Assembly: GCA_038106575.1 (NCBI GenBank) | Contig: JAYOED010000003.1 | Span: 16,320 to 80,319, forward strand | DNA length: 64,000 bases | Direction of reading: 5' to 3' | DNA from: Ga0077527 sp038106575 | GTDB lineage: Bacteria; Pseudomonadota; Gammaproteobacteria; Burkholderiales; SG8-41 | Part shown: positions 61,544 through 64,000 of the stretch, piece by piece | Position numbering within the stretch: position 1 is the stretch's first letter | Layout of the letters: every line of letters begins with the position of its first letter | Program-made: the position numbers and the translations under genes | Notes under the pieces: model-generated | Seen by the model: only the letters and a program-made list of their open reading frames with translations | Databases searched by the model: none | What the model was told of the DNA's origin: nothing

Positions 61544-63889
61544 ATGGCCAAGCAATCCAAAGCATCCAAATCCAAGGCAAAAAAAGCGAAGACCGGTGGC
61601 GCCAAGACCAAAAGTGCCGTGCGTCCACCCTCCGCCAAGTTGTCGGCCAATGCCAAGACGCGCAGTGCCGTGAAATCCCGTCCCGCCAAAGCCAAGGCAC
61701 TGCCGCGTGCCGCCAAGTCCAAAGCTAAGGCACTGCCGCGTGCCGCCAAGTCCAAAGCCAAGGCAGCACCCAAGTCAGCGGTAAAAACAAAAGTCAAGGC
61801 TACGCCCAAGACCTCGCTGCGCACGGAGCAGCGACTGGCCAATTTCAAGGCCGTGGCCAAACAGGCGCTGGCCAAGGTCAAGGCTGCCGCGCAGAAACTG
61901 GACAAGACCAAACCGCAACCGACTGCGCCCGCCGCGGGCAAAGCTGCCGGCAAGCGGGCGAAGCGTGGGTTGACCGCACGCGAGCGCGCACGGGTCAAAG
62001 AATTCGAACTGCGCGAGTTGTCACCTGCTGATGCCGAAGCGCGACGCCTGCGACTAAAAAACCTCGTCGTGCTCGGCAAGGAGCGCGGTTATCTGACCTA
62101 TGCCGAGATCAATGACCATCTGCCGGATGACATGCTGGACGCCGAGGCGATTGAGAACATCATCGGCATGATCAACGACATGGGTATCCAGGTTTACGAC
62201 GAAGCCCCTGATGCCGAAACACTGCTGATGTCCGAATCGGCACCGGCAGTTGCCGATGAAGACGCCGTCGAGGAGGCTGAGGCCGCGCTGTCGACTGTCG
62301 ATTCCGAATTCGGCCGGACCACCGATCCGGTTCGCATGTACATGCGTGAGATGGGCTCAGTCGAATTGCTGACCCGTGAAGGCGAAATCGAAATAGCCAA
62401 GCGCATCGAAGACGGTCTGCGCCACATGATTCTGGCGATTTCCGCCTGTCCGACCACCATCTCTGAAATTCTGGTGCTCGCCGAGAAAATCGAGAAGGAT
62501 GAAATCCGGGTCGAGGAAGTTGTTGACGGTCTTACCGACCTCGAGATGAAGGAAGCCATCGTCGAAGACGTCTCTGAGGAAGAGACGGAAGAAGAGGTCG
62601 AAAAGGAAGACGACAGCGAAGACGATGATGATGACGGTAACGCCAGTGCAGCTCAGGCGGCAGCCGACCTTGCGCGCCTGAGGGAAGGATCGCTGCGCCA
62701 TTTTTCGGACATCCGCAGCAACTATCATAAGATGATGCGGGCTCTGCAGAAGCACGGTTCGCGCGGGCGCCCATACATCCAGGCCAGGGAGACCATTTCC
62801 GAAGAGTTGATGAAAATCCGCTTCTCCGCGAAGCAGATCGAGTCGCTTTGCGACGGAGTGCGCAAGCTGGTGGATGAGGTTAGGTCCTACGAGCGCACCA
62901 TCATGGCGCTGTGCATTGAAAAAGCGCGGATGCCGCGCCAGCATTTCATCAAGGAATTCCCAGGCAAGGAGACCAGCGCGCGCTGGATTCGCGGTGAAGT
63001 CGAGGCGGGCAAACCCTGGAGTGAGGCACTGATGCGCTTCGAGCCGGCGGTCGTCGAACAACAGCAGAAACTGCTCGGACTGCAGGGCCGGATCGGTATC
63101 CCGATCAAGGAACTCAAGGAAATCAATCGCCAGATGACCACCGGCGAGGCCCGCGCCCGCCGCGCCAAGCGCGAGATGACCGAGGCCAACCTGAGGCTAG
63201 TGATCTCGATCGCCAAGAAATACACCAACCGCGGACTGCAGTTCCTCGACCTGATCCAGGAAGGCAACATCGGCCTGATGAAGGCGGTGGACAAATTCGA
63301 ATACCGCCGCGGCTACAAATTTTCGACCTATGCGACATGGTGGATTCGCCAAGCGATCACTCGGTCGATTGCCGATCAGGCGCGCACCATCCGCATCCCC
63401 GTGCACATGATCGAGACCATCAACAAGATGAACCGCATTTCACGGCAGATCCTGCAGGAGACCGGTGCCGAGCCGGATCCGGCAACACTGTCCGAGAAAA
63501 TGGAGATGCCCGAAGAGAAGATACGCAAGATCCTGAAGATTTCCAAGGAGCCGATCTCGATGGAGACCCCGATCGGCGACGACGATGATTCACATCTTGG
63601 CGATTTCATCGAGGATCAGTCGACAATGGCACCTGGAGATGCGGCCGTTTACGGCAGCCTGCGCAATGTAACCGGCGACGTGCTGGACACGCTGACACCA
63701 CGGGAAGCCAAGGTGCTGCGCATGCGCTTTGGTATCGAGATGAACACGGATCATACGCTGGAGGAAGTCGGCAAGCAGTTTGACGTCACTCGCGAGCGAA
63801 TCCGCCAGATCGAAGCCAAGGCCCTGCGCAAGTTGCGCCATCCGTCGCGATCCGAACGTCTGCGCAGTTTTCTCGACAACGAAAACTGA
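61544..63889 (+). CDS. rpoD: RNA polymerase primary sigma factor RpoD (sigma-70) with long Lys/Ala-rich N-terminus
   Basis: The 781-residue sigma factor shows region 1.1 (LVVLGKERGYLTYAEINDHL), 1.2 (TDPVRMYMREMGSVELLTRE), an acidic non-conserved insert (EEETEEEVEKEDDSEDDDDD), region 2 (ANLRLVISIAKKYTNRGLQF, YKFSTYATWWIRQAITRSIA), region 3, and 4.2 (FDVTRERIRQIEAKALRKLR), ending SRSERLRSFLDNEN. Unusually, about 150 residues rich in Lys, Ala and Pro precede region 1.1, like a histone H1 tail, containing a tandem repeat. Such extensions are seen in other betaproteobacteria. It is the cell's housekeeping sigma factor. Confidence 0.95.
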   Translation: MAKQSKASKSKAKKAKTGGAKTKSAVRPPSAKLSANAKTRSAVKSRPAKAKALPRAAKSKAKALPRAAKSKAKAAPKSAVKTKVKATPKTSLRTEQRLANFKAVAKQALAKVKAAAQKLDKTKPQPTAPAAGKAAGKRAKRGLTARERARVKEFELRELSPADAEARRLRLKNLVVLGKERGYLTYAEINDHLPDDMLDAEAIENIIGMINDMGIQVYDEAPDAETLLMSESAPAVADEDAVEEAEAALSTVDSEFGRTTDPVRMYMREMGSVELLTREGEIEIAKRIEDGLRHMILAISACPTTISEILVLAEKIEKDEIRVEEVVDGLTDLEMKEAIVEDVSEEETEEEVEKEDDSEDDDDDGNASAAQAAADLARLREGSLRHFSDIRSNYHKMMRALQKHGSRGRPYIQARETISEELMKIRFSAKQIESLCDGVRKLVDEVRSYERTIMALCIEKARMPRQHFIKEFPGKETSARWIRGEVEAGKPWSEALMRFEPAVVEQQQKLLGLQGRIGIPIKELKEINRQMTTGEARARRAKREMTEANLRLVISIAKKYTNRGLQFLDLIQEGNIGLMKAVDKFEYRRGYKFSTYATWWIRQAITRSIADQARTIRIPVHMIETINKMNRISRQILQETGAEPDPATLSEKMEMPEEKIRKILKISKEPISMETPIGDDDDSHLGDFIEDQSTMAPGDAAVYGSLRNVTGDVLDTLTPREAKVLRMRFGIEMNTDHTLEEVGKQFDVTRERIRQIEAKALRKLRHPSRSERLRSFLDNEN
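61694..61759 (+). repeat. Two tandem 33-base units in the rpoD N-terminal region
   Basis: Two copies of a 33-base unit encode KALPRAAKSKA twice in a row; the DNA copies differ at one base (GCT/GCC at the end). The unit length keeps the frame, so copy number can vary without breaking the gene. Confidence 0.85.
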
Positions 63890-63894
63890 GAACG

Positions 63895-63927
63895 GCGCCC
63901 GGAGCGTTTCGGGTGGGTTCCGGGCGC
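63895..63927 (+). terminator. Hairpin after rpoD, possible terminator
   Basis: A nine-base-pair stem (GCGCCCGGA / TCCGGGCGC) lies just past the rpoD stop but is not followed by Ts, so it may only slow or protect the transcript end. Nothing recognisable lies in 63928-64000. Confidence 0.35.
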
Positions 63928-64000
63928 TGGTGGGGATTTCAATTCGCGATTGAGCAGTGCCCTTGCCTTGGGGTCTAGGCCGCTGGTCGGTTCATCCGGA

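Noticed and set aside
63928..64000. A tRNA gene after rpoD, as in some relatives
   Set aside because: No cloverleaf or T-loop consensus could be built from the bases present.

Overview
The window looks like a piece of a betaproteobacterial chromosome, most likely an uncultured Burkholderiales-type lineage and probably from a metagenome assembly, since one gene contains a 10-N gap. Two things point there: the conserved housekeeping block xerD / folB / plsY / tsaD / rpsU / yqeY / dnaG / rpoD at the right end, and five orphan Bug/TctC-type solute receptors, an expansion typical of Burkholderiales. Base composition is moderately GC-rich and even. No rRNA, tRNA, CRISPR, prophage or insertion sequence was seen.

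Layout. 0-7 kb: the tail of a flavoprotein, a Bug receptor with an Ldh-type dehydrogenase, a CmcJ-like oxygenase with a DUF1330 protein, a TfdA-type dioxygenase, an OmpA-like lipoprotein and an FMN alpha-hydroxy-acid oxidase. 7-10.3 kb: small envelope proteins, an S4 protein, SlyX, a VOC/methylmalonyl-CoA-epimerase-like gene and an OsmC-like gene read through an in-frame UGA. 10.3-22.3 kb: catabolic genes, including a leftward TauD / Asp-Glu racemase / enolase-superfamily / carboxymuconolactone-decarboxylase operon, then a carboxypeptidase, enoyl-CoA hydratase, ADP-forming acyl-CoA synthetase, a second Ldh and a second Bug receptor. 22.3-28.5 kb: an intradiol ring-cleavage dioxygenase, a DctPQM TRAP transporter and a dienelactone hydrolase. 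28.5-51.8 kb: a mosaic of degradative and stress genes, including a second UGA-containing gene (a peroxiredoxin), a DHA2 efflux pump with its HlyD partner, and several decayed genes. 51.8-55.1 kb: a TAXI-type TRAP uptake system. 55.1-64 kb: DNA repair, recombination, lipid, tRNA-modification, ribosome, primase and sigma-70 genes.

How it fits together. The accessory part reads as a scavenging and degradation island: many periplasmic receptors for organic acids feed a varied set of oxygenases, hydrolases and CoA-dependent enzymes.

The main discovery is two unrelated thiol-peroxidase families, OsmC-like (9655-10218) and AhpE/PxxxTxxC peroxiredoxin (35951-36412). In each the peroxidatic cysteine codon is an in-frame TGA, the protein resumes in the same frame, and a bacterial SECIS-like hairpin lies about 20 nt after the TGA. 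The OsmC hairpin carries the features known from E. coli fdhF: a bulged U at position 17 and a GGU in the loop. These are best read as selenoproteins that ordinary gene callers would split or truncate. No selA, selB, selC or selD gene is in the window, so the decoding machinery must lie elsewhere in the genome for this to hold.
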